Shown: positions 1 through 10,449 of the stretch, piece after piece
How the letters are laid out: the number at the start of each line of letters is the position of its first letter
How positions within the stretch are numbered: position 1 is the first letter of the stretch
Assembly: GCA_003864495.1 (NCBI GenBank)
Contig: ML133471.1
Span: 2,850,257-2,914,256 of the forward strand
Length of the DNA stretch: 64,000 nt
DNA from: Nemopilema nomurai
Lineage: Eukaryota; Cnidaria; Scyphozoa; Rhizostomeae; Rhizostomatidae
Direction: 5' to 3'
The notes under the pieces: generated by a model
What the model was told of the DNA's origin: nothing
The model's input: only the letters and a program-made list of their open reading frames with translations
Databases searched by the model: none
Program-made: the position numbers and the translations under genes

Positions 1-157
1 TCCTGAATTTACTGAACTCAGTAGTAGGCCCCTTGAAGAATACTTATTTAAAATCAGTAGAGATGGTAGAGGGTCAGTTTAATGGAAAGACAGAGCTTTA
101 AAATTTATTTGATCTATTGAGCATTGAAAGGGCACTTATAATATAAGCATTGTCCTG

Positions 158-324
158 NNNNNNNNNNNNNNNNNNNNNNNNNNNNNNNNNNNNNNNNNNN
201 NNNNNNNNNNNNNNNNNNNNNNNNNNNNNNNNNNNNNNNNNNNNNNNNNNNNNNNNNNNNNNNNNNNNNNNNNNNNNNNNNNNNNNNNNNNNNNNNNNNN
301 NNNNNNNNNNNNNNNNNNNNNNNN
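158..324. other. Assembly gap (Ns)
   Basis: A run of 167 N. In copy B the interval between the same flanking bases is 14038-14744, 707 bases, so the N run does not represent the real missing length unless copy A carries a deletion. Reading frames drawn across the Ns are meaningless. Confidence 0.99.
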
Positions 325-540
325 GGGTAGAATTTCGACTCTACAAAATGCATCCACAATTGCCATATTGCAATATTTTGGGAATTTAATTAGGTAGAAT
401 GATAAGAACTCGACACGGGAAATAATATTATTTACCAAAGAAAGGAAGCAACTCAGAGGATATCCATAATCTTGATTGAAGTACATACCTGTGAATTGTC
501 CTTCACCTCTTTGCTTGCCAAGGTAATCACTCACCGTGAG

Positions 541-573
541 TGATTTTTTAACATATAAAGTGGTGGGGAAATT
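541..573 (+). repeat. Candidate degenerate left inverted terminal region of the hAT element, copy A
   Basis: This stretch resembles the reverse complement of 5004-5036: both contain an attttttaa core followed by ggtgggg at similar spacing. The two flank the transposase remnant in inverted orientation, as element ends would. The same pair occurs in copy B (14960-14992 and 18191-18223). No 8-bp target-site duplication was identified, so these may be subterminal repeats. Confidence 0.35.
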
Positions 574-908
574 CCGCACCAGCCAGCCCCTTTCATTGCC
601 CCACAAGTGGAACATGTTTGCCCCACCACTTAAGTGCCCTTATGATTCGGTGACTTTTTTACTTTTTACTTTATTTGAGATATTTGTGGATGAAATCTTC
701 ATTGAACAGGTTTCAAATCTCAATTCATTTTTCCCTGGAACTGCTGCTTCTATAGGTGATTCCCCTTCTCATTCACAAAGTCTGGAATTTGGAAAGCTCG
801 TATTTCAAGCAAGGCGTACTGTGCCCGAGAGCAGTGGAGCCACACAAGAACGATGTTTTTTTTAAAACCCAAAGCGAAGAATTTTGTTTTACACTTGCTA
901 GAGCTGTT

Positions 909-3900
909 ATGAAAGAAGATGCCAAGGACGGAAAGAAACGAGAAAAGGAAAAGATACCAAGCAAAATAACATCTTTTATTAAACAAAGAAACAGCAGGGT
1001 GTGGGTACAAGAGTTCCCATTTGGCCTAAAGCCAGCATCCCACCTAATAATTCTGATCGCGATGTCATCAATCATTTAAAAGCACTTCCAGAAATACTAA
1101 AGGAACACCTCAAGGAGACAATTCCTCGGGTCCACAAGGAGACAGTCCACAAGGAGACAGTCCACAAGGAGACAGTCCACAAGGAGACAGTCCACAAGGA
1201 GACAGTCCACAAGGAGACAGTCCACAAGGAGACAGTCCACAAGGAGACAGTCCACAAGGAGACAGTCCACAAGGAGACAGTCCACAAGGAGACAGTCTAC
1301 AAGGAGACAGTCCACAAGGAGACAGTCCACAAGGAGACAGTCCACAAGGAACAGTCCACAAGGAGACAGTCCACAAGGAGACAGTCCACAAGGAGACAGT
1401 CCACAAGGAGACAGTCCACAAGGAGACAGTCCACAAGGAGACAGTCTACAAGGAGACAGTCCACAAGGAGACAGTCCACAAGGAGACAGTCCACAAGGAG
1501 ACAGTCCACAAGGAGACAGTCCACAAGGAGACAGTCCACAAGAAGACAGTCCACAAGAAGACAGTCCACAAGGAGACAGTCCACAAGAAGACAGTCCACA
1601 AGGAGACAGTCCACAAGGAGACAGTCCACAAGGAGACAGTCCACAAGGAGACAGTCCACAAGGAGACAGTCCACAAGGAGACAGTCCACAAGGAGACAGT
1701 CCACAAGGAGACAGTCCACAAGAAGACAGTCCACAAGAAGACAGTCCACAAGGAGACAGTCCACAAGGAGACAGTCCACAAGGAGACAGTCCACAAGGAG
1801 ACAGTCCACAAGGAGACAGTCCACAAGGAGACAGTCCACAAGGAGACAGTCCACAAGGAGACAGTCCACAAGGAGACAGTCCACAAGGAGACAGTCCACA
1901 AGGAGACAGTCCACAAGGAGACAGTCCACAAGGAGACAGTCCACAAGGAGACAGTCCACAAGGAGACAGTCCACAAGGAGACAGTCCACAAGGAGACAGT
2001 CCACAAGGAGACAGTCCACAAGGAGACAGTCCACAAGGAGACAGTCCACAAGGAGACAGTCCACAAGGAGACAGTCCACAAGGAGACAGTCCACAAGGAG
2101 ACAGTCCACAAGGAGACAGTCCACAAGGAGACAGTCCACAAGGAGACAGTCCACAAGGAGACAGTCCACAAGGAGACAGTCCACAAGGAGACAGTCCACA
2201 AGGAGACAGTCCAAGGAGACAGTCCACAAGGAGACAGTCCACAAGGAGACAGTCCACAAGGAGACAGTCCACAAGGAGACAGTCCACAAGGAGACAGTCC
2301 ACAAGGAGACAGTCCACAAGGAGACAGTCCACAAGCAGACAGTCCACAAGCAGACAGTTCACAAGCAGACAGTTCACAAGCAGACAGTTCACAAGGAGAC
2401 AGTCCACAAGGAGACAGTCCACAAGGAGACAGTCCACAAGGAGACAGTCCACAAGGAGACAGTCCACAAGGAGACAGTCCACAAGGAGACAGTCCACAAG
2501 GAGACAGTCCACAAGGAGACAGTCCACAAGGAGACAGTCCACAAGGAGACAGTCCACAAGGAGACAGTCCACAAGGAGACAGTCCACAAGGAGACAGTCC
2601 ACAAGGAGACAGTCCACAAGGAGACAGTCCACAAGGAGACAGTCCACAAGGAACAGTCCACAAGGAGACAGTCCACAAGGAGACAGTCCACAAGGAGACA
2701 GTCCACAAGGAGACAGTCCACAGACAGTTCACAAGCAGACAGTTCACAAAAAGAAGTACAAAAGAGGTTGCTGCTCTGGATAAAAATTACGAAGAGCAGA
2801 AAATTGATAATTCTACAATGGTGTCTCAAGTCATTATTATCATGAAATTAAGCTGAGTTTCACAGGCATTATTGCACAGGAATTTGAAGCTGTAAGAAAT
2901 GGAAGAAAACGCATACATCTACGTTGCAAAGTATGCAATGAGCGCGAAGACGAAGCGAAAAAGCTTTCTAAGAATGGGTCAGTTGCTATTGCACAAGAAG
3001 TTAGAGCAGATGGGGAGGACAGACTCAAATTGATTGTAGACCACCTACAATCTTCAATACATAAAGCAGCAAAAAATCAACAACAACTGGAATCTGCTTG
3101 GGAAGAGAAAAATTTCAAGCATCCATCGTTGAGATGTTTAACAAAACAAAAACCAGATGTGGTACGCTTTTCAATAAACTTGGCTTACCATGTCTACAAT
3201 GATTGTCTTCTGGAAACAATTTCCGCTCATTCCTGGCCAGCTCGATCACTGGCAAAAATTGCTGCCGAAAGACTTGTTGCCCTCGTCACTGATGAAGGAC
3301 CCGATGCTGTCCTGCCAGATTTTGTCCCAGCTAACGCAGACTTGCATTACAAAGATCCGGTCTACTACCGAGAGATGTTGTCAGCAATCTATGTAGTTGA
3401 GCAAAAAAACAAAGGAAATGTACGACCAGTGTGTTGCTTTCAGTATACAGATTGACGGGAGCGTAAGCAACATATGCGGGACCACAAATTTGTAAGCTGT
3501 CGTATCGTTATGCCAAATGGTGAATACAACACAAAGTTCATGATCATGCATTCTCCCCAAGAAAGAGGCTCTCTGGGCTTATTGCAGGCAGTTAACGAAG
3601 CTTTGAGAGTATGCGAGGTAGATGAGAAGTTAATGAGTATACCCACAGATGGAAAAGCTGCGAATACTGGGTGCAATTCAGGACCCTGGAAGCGTCTAAG
3701 TGATCAATGGAACATAAATATTCTCACATTCTGTTGTTGCGCCCATCGTTCTGACCTTGCAGTTGAGTCTATAATTCAAACAGTGCCGGGGTTAAAAATA
3801 TGGAAAGCTTCGCTCACTGGAGTCGCGAAGTACTTTCGTACGTCAACAGTGAAAACAAAAATTCTAAAACAAGTGAAGCAAGATGCAAAACAATTTCCGA

Positions 3901-4889
3901 GACAACATGAAGTGAGGTTTGCAGAGCACTTTCTCCAACTCGTTGAGGCCATACTTGTGTAAGGAAGTGTGGAATGAACTAAAAGTAAATGGGGACCGTA
4001 ACGAAAAGGCAGAGGCAAGTGGTTTTTTGAAGACTTGGGACGAAAAGCACATTTGGCTTACATCTCTCATGGGTGACATCCTGGAAATCTTAACAGTTTT
4101 GCAAAAACATTTTCAGCGAGATAGCCTTCTTATCACTGACATCCTTACATTCCGTGATGCAGCATTGAGGAGATTTCAACTCATGGAAGTCTTACCATCC
4201 CCAGGAAAGCGAGAATAATTTTGGAAGAATGACATAGAACATCTTACTGAACCACAAAGAATTGTCATAACAACTTTGTAACAACAAACAGAAGAAATTC
4301 CCTCGCAATTCGCACTGAAGTGGTTCAAGCTGCATCAGAATTTTGAAAGACGCCTGCATACAGAACAGGAAAAAATATTAGAAGATATAAGGCAACTTTT
4401 GAACACAAATTCACTGTCTGTTTTTATAAAAGCAGGTATTTCCTTCGTAAAACGCCTTTTCCCTGGCAATAACTTTGCTGATGACAGTTGCGAGCAATAG
4501 AGTAGAATCAAAGATGTAGAATTTCTCCCAATGTTATCGGTTCAAATCTCTCAGTTCGTTTGCGCAAGTTAGTAGCAATAACGACTGGAATTGTGCACAA
4601 AATATTTGCTGCTATTATGAGTCTATCACCACATTCGATGCAAACAGAACGCATTGTTTCGCATCACAATATCATGGCCAGTGATGCAAGAGTATCAATG
4701 ACAGATGATACAATTAATACTCGCTTATTCATTGCGTTGAATGGCATTAGAACTGCTCATTACGACCCAAGAGCTGCTGTTACTCATTTTCTTGCTACAA
4801 AAGAACGAAGAAACCGAGAACCAGACTTTGAAACTTATAGCAGACGTCAATTTGTGAAGAAATTTTTCAGAAAAGATGGACACTTTTAG
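909..4889 (+). pseudogene. hAT-superfamily transposase remnant (KIAA1586/ZNF862-like), copy A
   Basis: Decayed DNA transposase, spread over several plus-strand frames. The N-terminal piece (from about 909) is basic and includes KIPSKITSFIKQ. The reading frame then enters a 15-bp minisatellite (1131-2750). A zinc-finger-like segment follows, with CKVC at 2925-2936 and HLQSSIH at 3042-3062. RNase H-like signatures are IQIDGSV with Asp at 3454, PTDGKAANTG with Asp at 3648, and a CCAH motif (hAT CxxH) at 3735-3746. The C-terminal frame at 4560-4889 contains ERIVSHHN and resembles the hAT dimerisation region. Breaks: a one-base deletion near 2817 relative to copy B; a shift after the A-run near 3405 that places IQIDGSV in another frame until about 3465; a shift near 3955; stops at 4216, 4279 and 4498. 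Not functional as it stands. Family assignment rests on motifs recalled from hAT proteins. Confidence 0.85.
1131..2750 (+). repeat. 15-bp minisatellite inside the transposase, long allele (about 108 units)
   Basis: Tandem units of tccacaaggagacag, 15 bp. Sporadic variants read acaagaagac (for example 1549-1575 and 1720-1740) and acaagcagac near the right end (2333-2390 and 2730-2745). Fifteen bases are five codons, so the array keeps frame: HKETV in one frame, TRRQS in the next, QGDSP in the third. All three minus-strand frames are also stop-free. Units of 13 or 14 bases at about 1349, 2212 and 2651 shift the frame without creating stops. Long peptides read from this array on either strand are repeat artefacts. 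Confidence 0.98.
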
Positions 4890-5756
4890 TTATAAACTAG
4901 CGATCAGTGATTTTGTTCTATGGTCTATAGCAATGTTTTAAGAATATTTTTGAAAGCCTGTTTATTTGTAAATTCTACCTTTATCTGTATGCCCTTTTCT
5001 CAAATGCCCCACCAGTGAAAAATTTTTAAAAAATGCCCTTCACTGCATAGCTATAATTGTTGCCCTCCGCTGAGAAAAGGGACTACCAGCATAAATGTAG
5101 GCGACAGTTCTCTCCAAAGAACGTGAGTTTTACCAACAAAATTTAACAAACCAAAAAAAATGATTTGGGCGACCAAGGGCAAGGGACAATAGAAAGGCAA
5201 GTAGATAAATGAACAAGGAAGAAAATTAACGGCCTGTTTTCGGAAAACATTCGGAAAAGCCTCTAGTACTCATCTAATTAAGAAGCAATTGCAAAACTGA
5301 AATAATTGATGGGCTTCGTTATTTACAAATGACTTGTCAGGGCCAGTAATATCACACGATTTATTGTTTGGAAGGGAAAAGGGCGATGATTAGCACAGTT
5401 TCAGGCTGCCTAAGTTCTTGTCCTGTTTGCAATTATGGTTCGCTGTTCAGTGATAATTACTGACGATTGCCCGTCCTGTCTGAACACAGTTTATAGGCAT
5501 CAGGACAAGTCTTAAGGATGAACATCAACAAATAAATCGGAAAAACAGTAAGCAGAAAATATTTCCCCTATATAGCATCCCTCTTATCGATCTTAATCAT
5601 CCTGTTCTTTCGTCTTTAGTTCAGTTGGCGGATGGAGAGGATGGACTACAAGGGACGGAAATGGATGATTTTCATCTGGAAAAAGCAGTGAGTAGTTTTG
5701 CTCACTTAGCGCGCTTTGTTTTTTTATATTGTTGTTTTGCTTATTATGAGTATTAA
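4890..5756 (+). other. Spacer between transposase and satellite, copy A
   Basis: Contains the candidate right end of the hAT element (5004-5036) and then about 700 bases with no recognised feature. One substitution was noticed relative to copy B (near 5300). No convincing coding frame. Confidence 0.6.
5004..5036 (-). repeat. Candidate degenerate right inverted terminal region of the hAT element, copy A
   Basis: Inverted partner of 541-573, about 110 bases past the end of the transposase C-terminal reading frame. Distance and orientation suit a hAT right end. Similarity is imperfect and no flanking target duplication was seen. Confidence 0.35.
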
Positions 5757-8725
5757 CGTGGGTAGTTTGTTTCCTACCTGTTTCGCATGACGGTGTTCCA
5801 TCACCATTCATCGCCTTGAAGTGGGGCATAGGGGCGATGAGAAACGTCGTTTCAGGTGCCTTAGGTTGTTGTGTTTTTGTAATCATAATCCCCAGTTCAT
5901 TGTTTAGTACCGACAGTGCATCCTCGGTCAGTACACAAGAACATTGAATAGGTATCGTAGGACGGTTATGCGATACGAAATTGGAGAGATTTTGCAAGTT
6001 AAACCAGTAATTTGGAGCAACTACATGTCTCATAGTGATAAGTATAATTGGTAACTTGGGTAGTTTGTTTCCTACCTGTTTCGCATGACGGTGTTCTATC
6101 ACTATTCATCGCCTTGAAGTGGGGCATAGGGGCGATGAGAAACGTCGTTTCAGGTGCCTTAGGTTGTTGTGTTTTTGTAATCACAATCCTAAATTCATTG
6201 TTTAGTACCGACAGTGCATCCTCGGTCAGTACACAAGAACATTGAATAGGTATCGTAGGACGGTTATGCGATACCAAATGGGAGAGTTTTTGCAAGTTAA
6301 ACCAATAATTTGGAGCAACTACATGTCTCATAGTGATAAGTATAATTGGTAACTTGGGTAGTTTGTTTCCTACCTGTTTCGCATGACGGTGTTCCATCAC
6401 CATTCATCGCCTTGAAGTGGGGCATAGGGGCGATGAGAAACGTCGTTTCAGGTGCCTTAGGTTGTTGTGTTTTTGTAATCACAATCCTAAATTCATTGTT
6501 TAGTACCGACTATGGCCCCTTGGTCAGTACACAAGAACATTGAATAGGTATCGTAGGACGGTTATGCGATACCAAATGGGAGAGTTTTTGCAAGTTAAAC
6601 CAATAATTTGGAGCAACTACATGTCTCATAGTGATAAGTATAATTGGTAACTTGGGTAGTTTGTTTCCTACCTGTTTCGCATGACGGTGTTCCATCACCA
6701 TTCATCGCCTTGAAGTGGGGCATAGGGGCGATGAGAAACGTCGTTTCAGGTGCCTTAGGTTGTTGTGTTTTTGTAATCACAATCCTAAATTCATTGTTTA
6801 GTACCGACTATGGCCCCTTGGTCAGTACACAAGAACATTGAATAGGTATCGTAGGACGGTTATGCGATACCAAATGGGAGAGTTTTTGCAAGTAAACCAA
6901 TAATTTGGAGCAACTACATGTCTCATAGTGATAAGTATAGTTGGTAACTTGGGTAGTTTGTTTCCTACCTGTTTCGCATGACGGTGTTCCATCACCATTC
7001 ATCGCCTTGAAGTGGGGCATAGGGGCGATGAGAAACGTCGTTTCAGGTGCCTTAGGTTGTTGTGTTTTTGTAATCACAATCCTAAATTCATTGTTTAGTA
7101 CCGACTATGGCCCTTGGTCAGTACACAAGAACATTGAATAGGTATCGTAGGACGGTTATGCGATACCAAATGGGAGAGTTTTTGCAAGTTAAACCAATAA
7201 TTTGGAGCAACTACATGTCTCATAGTGATAAGTATAATTGGTAACTTGGGTAGTTTGTTTCCTACCTGTTTCGCATGACGGTGTTCTATCACCATTCATC
7301 GCCTTGAAGTGGGGCATAGGGGCGATGAGAAACGTCGTTTCAGGTGCCTTAGGTTGTTGTGTTTTTGTAATCACAATCCTAAATTCATTGTTTAGTACCG
7401 ACTATGGCCCCTTGGTCAGTACACAAGAACATTGAATAGGTATCGTAGGACGGTTATGCGATACCAAATGGGAGAGTTTTTTGCAAGTTAAACCAATAAT
7501 TTGGAGCAGCTACATGTCTCATAGTGATAAGTATAATTGGTAACTTGGGTAGTTTGTTTCCTACCTGTTTCGCATGACGGTGTTCTATCACCATTCATCG
7601 CCTTGAAGTGGGGCATAGGGGCGATGAGAAACGTCGTTTCAGGTGCCTTAGGTTGTTGTGTTTTTGTAATCACAATCCTAAATTCATTGTTTAGTACCGA
7701 CTAGGCCCTTGGTCAGTACACAAGAACATTGAATAGGTATCGTAGGACGGTTATGCGATACCAAATGGGAGAGTTTTTGCAAGTTAAACCAATAATTTGG
7801 AGCAGCTACATGTCTCATAGTGATAAGTATAATTGGTAACTTGGGTAGTTTGTTTCCTACCTGTTTCGCATGACGGTTTCTATCACCATTCATCGCCTTG
7901 AAGTGGGGCATAGGGGCGATGAGAAACGTCGTTTCAGGTGCCTTAGGTTGTTGTGTTTTTGTAATCACAATCCTAAATTCATTGTTTAGTACCGACATGC
8001 CCTGGTCAGTACACAAGAACATTGAATAGGTATCGTAGGACGGTTATGCGATACAAATGGGAGAGTTTTTGCAAGTTAAACCAATAATTTGGAGCACTAC
8101 ATGTCTCATAGTGATAAGTATAATTGGTAACTTGGGTAGTTTGTTTCCTACCTGTTTCGCATGACGGTGTTCATCACCATTCATCGCCTTGAAGTGGGGC
8201 ATAGGGGCGATGAGAAACGTCGTTTCAGGTGCCTTAGGTTGTTGTGTTTTTGTAATCACAATTCCCAGTTCATTGTTTAGTACCGACTATGGCCCCTTGG
8301 TCAGTACACAAGAACATTGAATAGGTATCGTAGGACGGTTATGCGATACCAAATGGGAGAGTTTTTGCAAGTTAAACCAATAATTTGGAGCAACTACATA
8401 TCTCATAGTGATAAGTATAATTGGTAACATGGGTAGTTTGTTTCCTACCTGTTTCGCATGACGGTGTTCCATCGCCATTCATCGCCTTGAAGTGGGGCAT
8501 AGGGGCGATGAGAAACGTCGTTTCAGGTGCCTTAGGTTATTGTGTTATTTGTGATGACAGTCCTCCGTTCAACGCTCTAGTATGACCTCAGCTCGTGGGC
8601 TACATACGCAGCAGCATTGAATAGGCATATCTCGACGAGATATCCACGGGTAGAGCGATTGTTACGAATCAACCAATGATTAGGAGCGACTACACCTAGT
8701 GTTAGTGGTTATATTTGATTTGCCT
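5757..8725 (+). repeat. Satellite array, about 298-bp monomer, copy A (10 units plus a degenerate edge unit)
   Basis: The landmark gggtagtttgtttcc recurs at 5760, 6058, 6356, 6654, 6951, 7248, 7547, 7843, 8134 and 8431, so monomers are mostly 296-299 bp. Two variants exist: units 1-2 carry agtgcatcctcggtc where most later ones carry tatggccccttggtc. From about 8545 to 8725 there is an eleventh, strongly diverged partial unit containing the palindrome ATATCTCGACGAGATAT (8627-8643). Overlapping frames of 60-170 codons on both strands repeat with the monomer. The monomer is not a multiple of three, so they are not a protein family. Confidence 0.97.
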
Positions 8726-10449
8726 TATGCGCCCTCTGTCTTCCGTGGCTAAGGATTCCCTCTCTTCCATTTGAGCATAGTTGGGGACTCAGGACGGCGG
8801 TTTGAAAGGGATGCTGAGGCTTTTCAGGACGATTTACAACATCTTCTAACCTGAAAGAACGGTAAGCCAAGCAATTTGTTTCGTTGTTCGCTTACTAGGC
8901 CCCTATCATTAATAAAGTTGCAGGTATCTCATGCGCTCAGTGTTCCACACTTCTTCATTCTTCACTTGGGTATTTGGGCGTCTACAAACGCCTTTCATGT
9001 AATTTAGATTTTTTTTTTTTTTTTTTAATCACCTCCGTCTTCCGATGTTTAGGGCTTAGTTTCGTGAATCGCGAAGCAAGACATGCTACAGTCCTGAGCA
9101 ATGTACGTAAAAGAGCAGTGAGAACGGCTAAAGGAACGCGTACAAAGTGCAGAAGGAAAGCTTGCGAAAAGGAAAGCGAGTTCGTACAAGTTGAAACTTA
9201 CAGGATTAGCTAACAAGAATTCGATTGCACAAGATTGTATGTTAAAATAATTTATGAAACTAGAATTTTGGTGTAATCATCAACTACTTTCACGATCAAT
9301 CTCTGATTTGATGACCTTTCCAAGGTATGAATGGCACCAATTTTTAGATCGTTTATGTTATGAATTCTTAAGTCCCCACAGAACACTTTCAAGTCTGGTA
9401 TTTGTAGTTGATCTAGTATCATTTTTTCATGTGCTGGACAAAGGTGTAGAACCAGGAAGAGCCTCGCCCCAACTTTCGATTGCTCAGTCTATTCGTATAT
9501 TCCTCTTCCATCTTGGTAAAACCCAACTTATCTTGCATCTAACCTATTGTTTCAAATTCTAGCAAATATTCTTTCGCATGGTTGTGAATGGAAAACAGCT
9601 GAGACAGAAATGAGAAAGTCTGTTCATTAGAAGAGGCATAACACGATCAATTACAGGAATCAAATTACACCCTTCAAGAGAAATAACCCTCTACCAATGT
9701 GCATACCTCATCCTGGTTGCAACCAAAAGGTAAGCAGTGCTGCCTTGTTTCCATTCTATTCCCAGGGTTTCCCAGTGCTTACCACGAAAGTTGTGACTAG
9801 AATACATTTTATAAATATACCATCCAAACGTCTTGATAGAAAGGTAGAAAAATATGCACTTTTATGCAAATCAAATATCTACGAGGAGAACTTGATTGCC
9901 CCTGCGACCGGAAGCTGATGATCGATGAGTTATTCCAACTAACTTTAAGTGTGACAGTTACCTTGAAATCATAGTGAGAACTATCTTTTAAGCACCAAGA
10001 GTTGTACTGATATTTATTTTACCACCAAAAAGAATTCTACCTGGGCTTGCTCTTCTATTGAAATTTGCCTATAGCTTTGTGAATTGTTTTCATAAAATGT
10101 GATAACTAGACTTTCTTTCAACTGACCTTTTATCAATTCTTTTCAATACACCGAGCTTTCGTCAGATAAATATCCGTTGTACTTCTTTACCATTATAGTT
10201 AGAAGACATCTAGTGGATATCTTATGATATGCCTTGTGAATTTGCCGGAGGAAAGGTCTACGCTTCAAGTACGCCTGCTTTTTTCAGAATGGAAGCCAAA
10301 AGACTTCAATAACTTGCTTGAAAAACCATCTTGCATTACCAAACGGAAAGACCATCTCTGCTATTCGTATTGTGAGACTTTCAGCTAAGAGGGTGACTGA
10401 CGATTGTGTGATTAGGCACAAATACATATTTGCTCTGAGAGGTCGTGAA
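8726..10449 (+). other. Right flank of duplicated block, copy A, no gene recognised
   Basis: Holds open frames at 9254-9562 and 9697-9918 and an 18-base T run near 9008. The first frame differs from its copy B counterpart at several codons, mostly amino-acid changing, so it does not look selected as protein. No RNA gene or transposon signature was seen. Confidence 0.6.

Larger units (their letters stand above)
1..10449 (+). repeat. Segmental duplication, copy A
   Basis: Base 1 aligns with 13881, and the match runs in the same orientation to 10449, which aligns with 22745. The offset changes from 13880 at the left to 12296 at the right because the gap, the minisatellite and the satellite differ in length. 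The match stops abruptly after the shared ggtcgtgaa: copy A continues aagttgattt and copy B continues ttacaacgag. The left end lies outside the window. If the duplication is a simple head-to-tail tandem, copy A should begin about 3.4 kb left of base 1. Confidence 0.95.

Noticed and set aside
1131..2750. CRISPR-like array
   Set aside because: Units are contiguous 15-mers with no spacers, in a eukaryotic transposon.
1001..2845. 614-codon plus-strand frame and 350-516-codon minus-strand frames over the 15-bp array
   Set aside because: All six frames of the 15-bp unit lack stops, so these are translations of a minisatellite. Only the short non-repeat edges belong to a transposase remnant.
5593..8478. 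Repeated 61-169-codon frames on both strands in the satellite (and at 18780-20779)
   Set aside because: They recur once per 298-bp monomer on both strands, and the monomer length is not a multiple of three. They are shadows of the satellite.
9254..9562. Open frame conserved between duplicates (partner 21551-21883)
   Set aside because: Several differences between the copies change amino acids (for example tggcac to tgccac) and the C-terminus is frameshifted. No domain is recognised.
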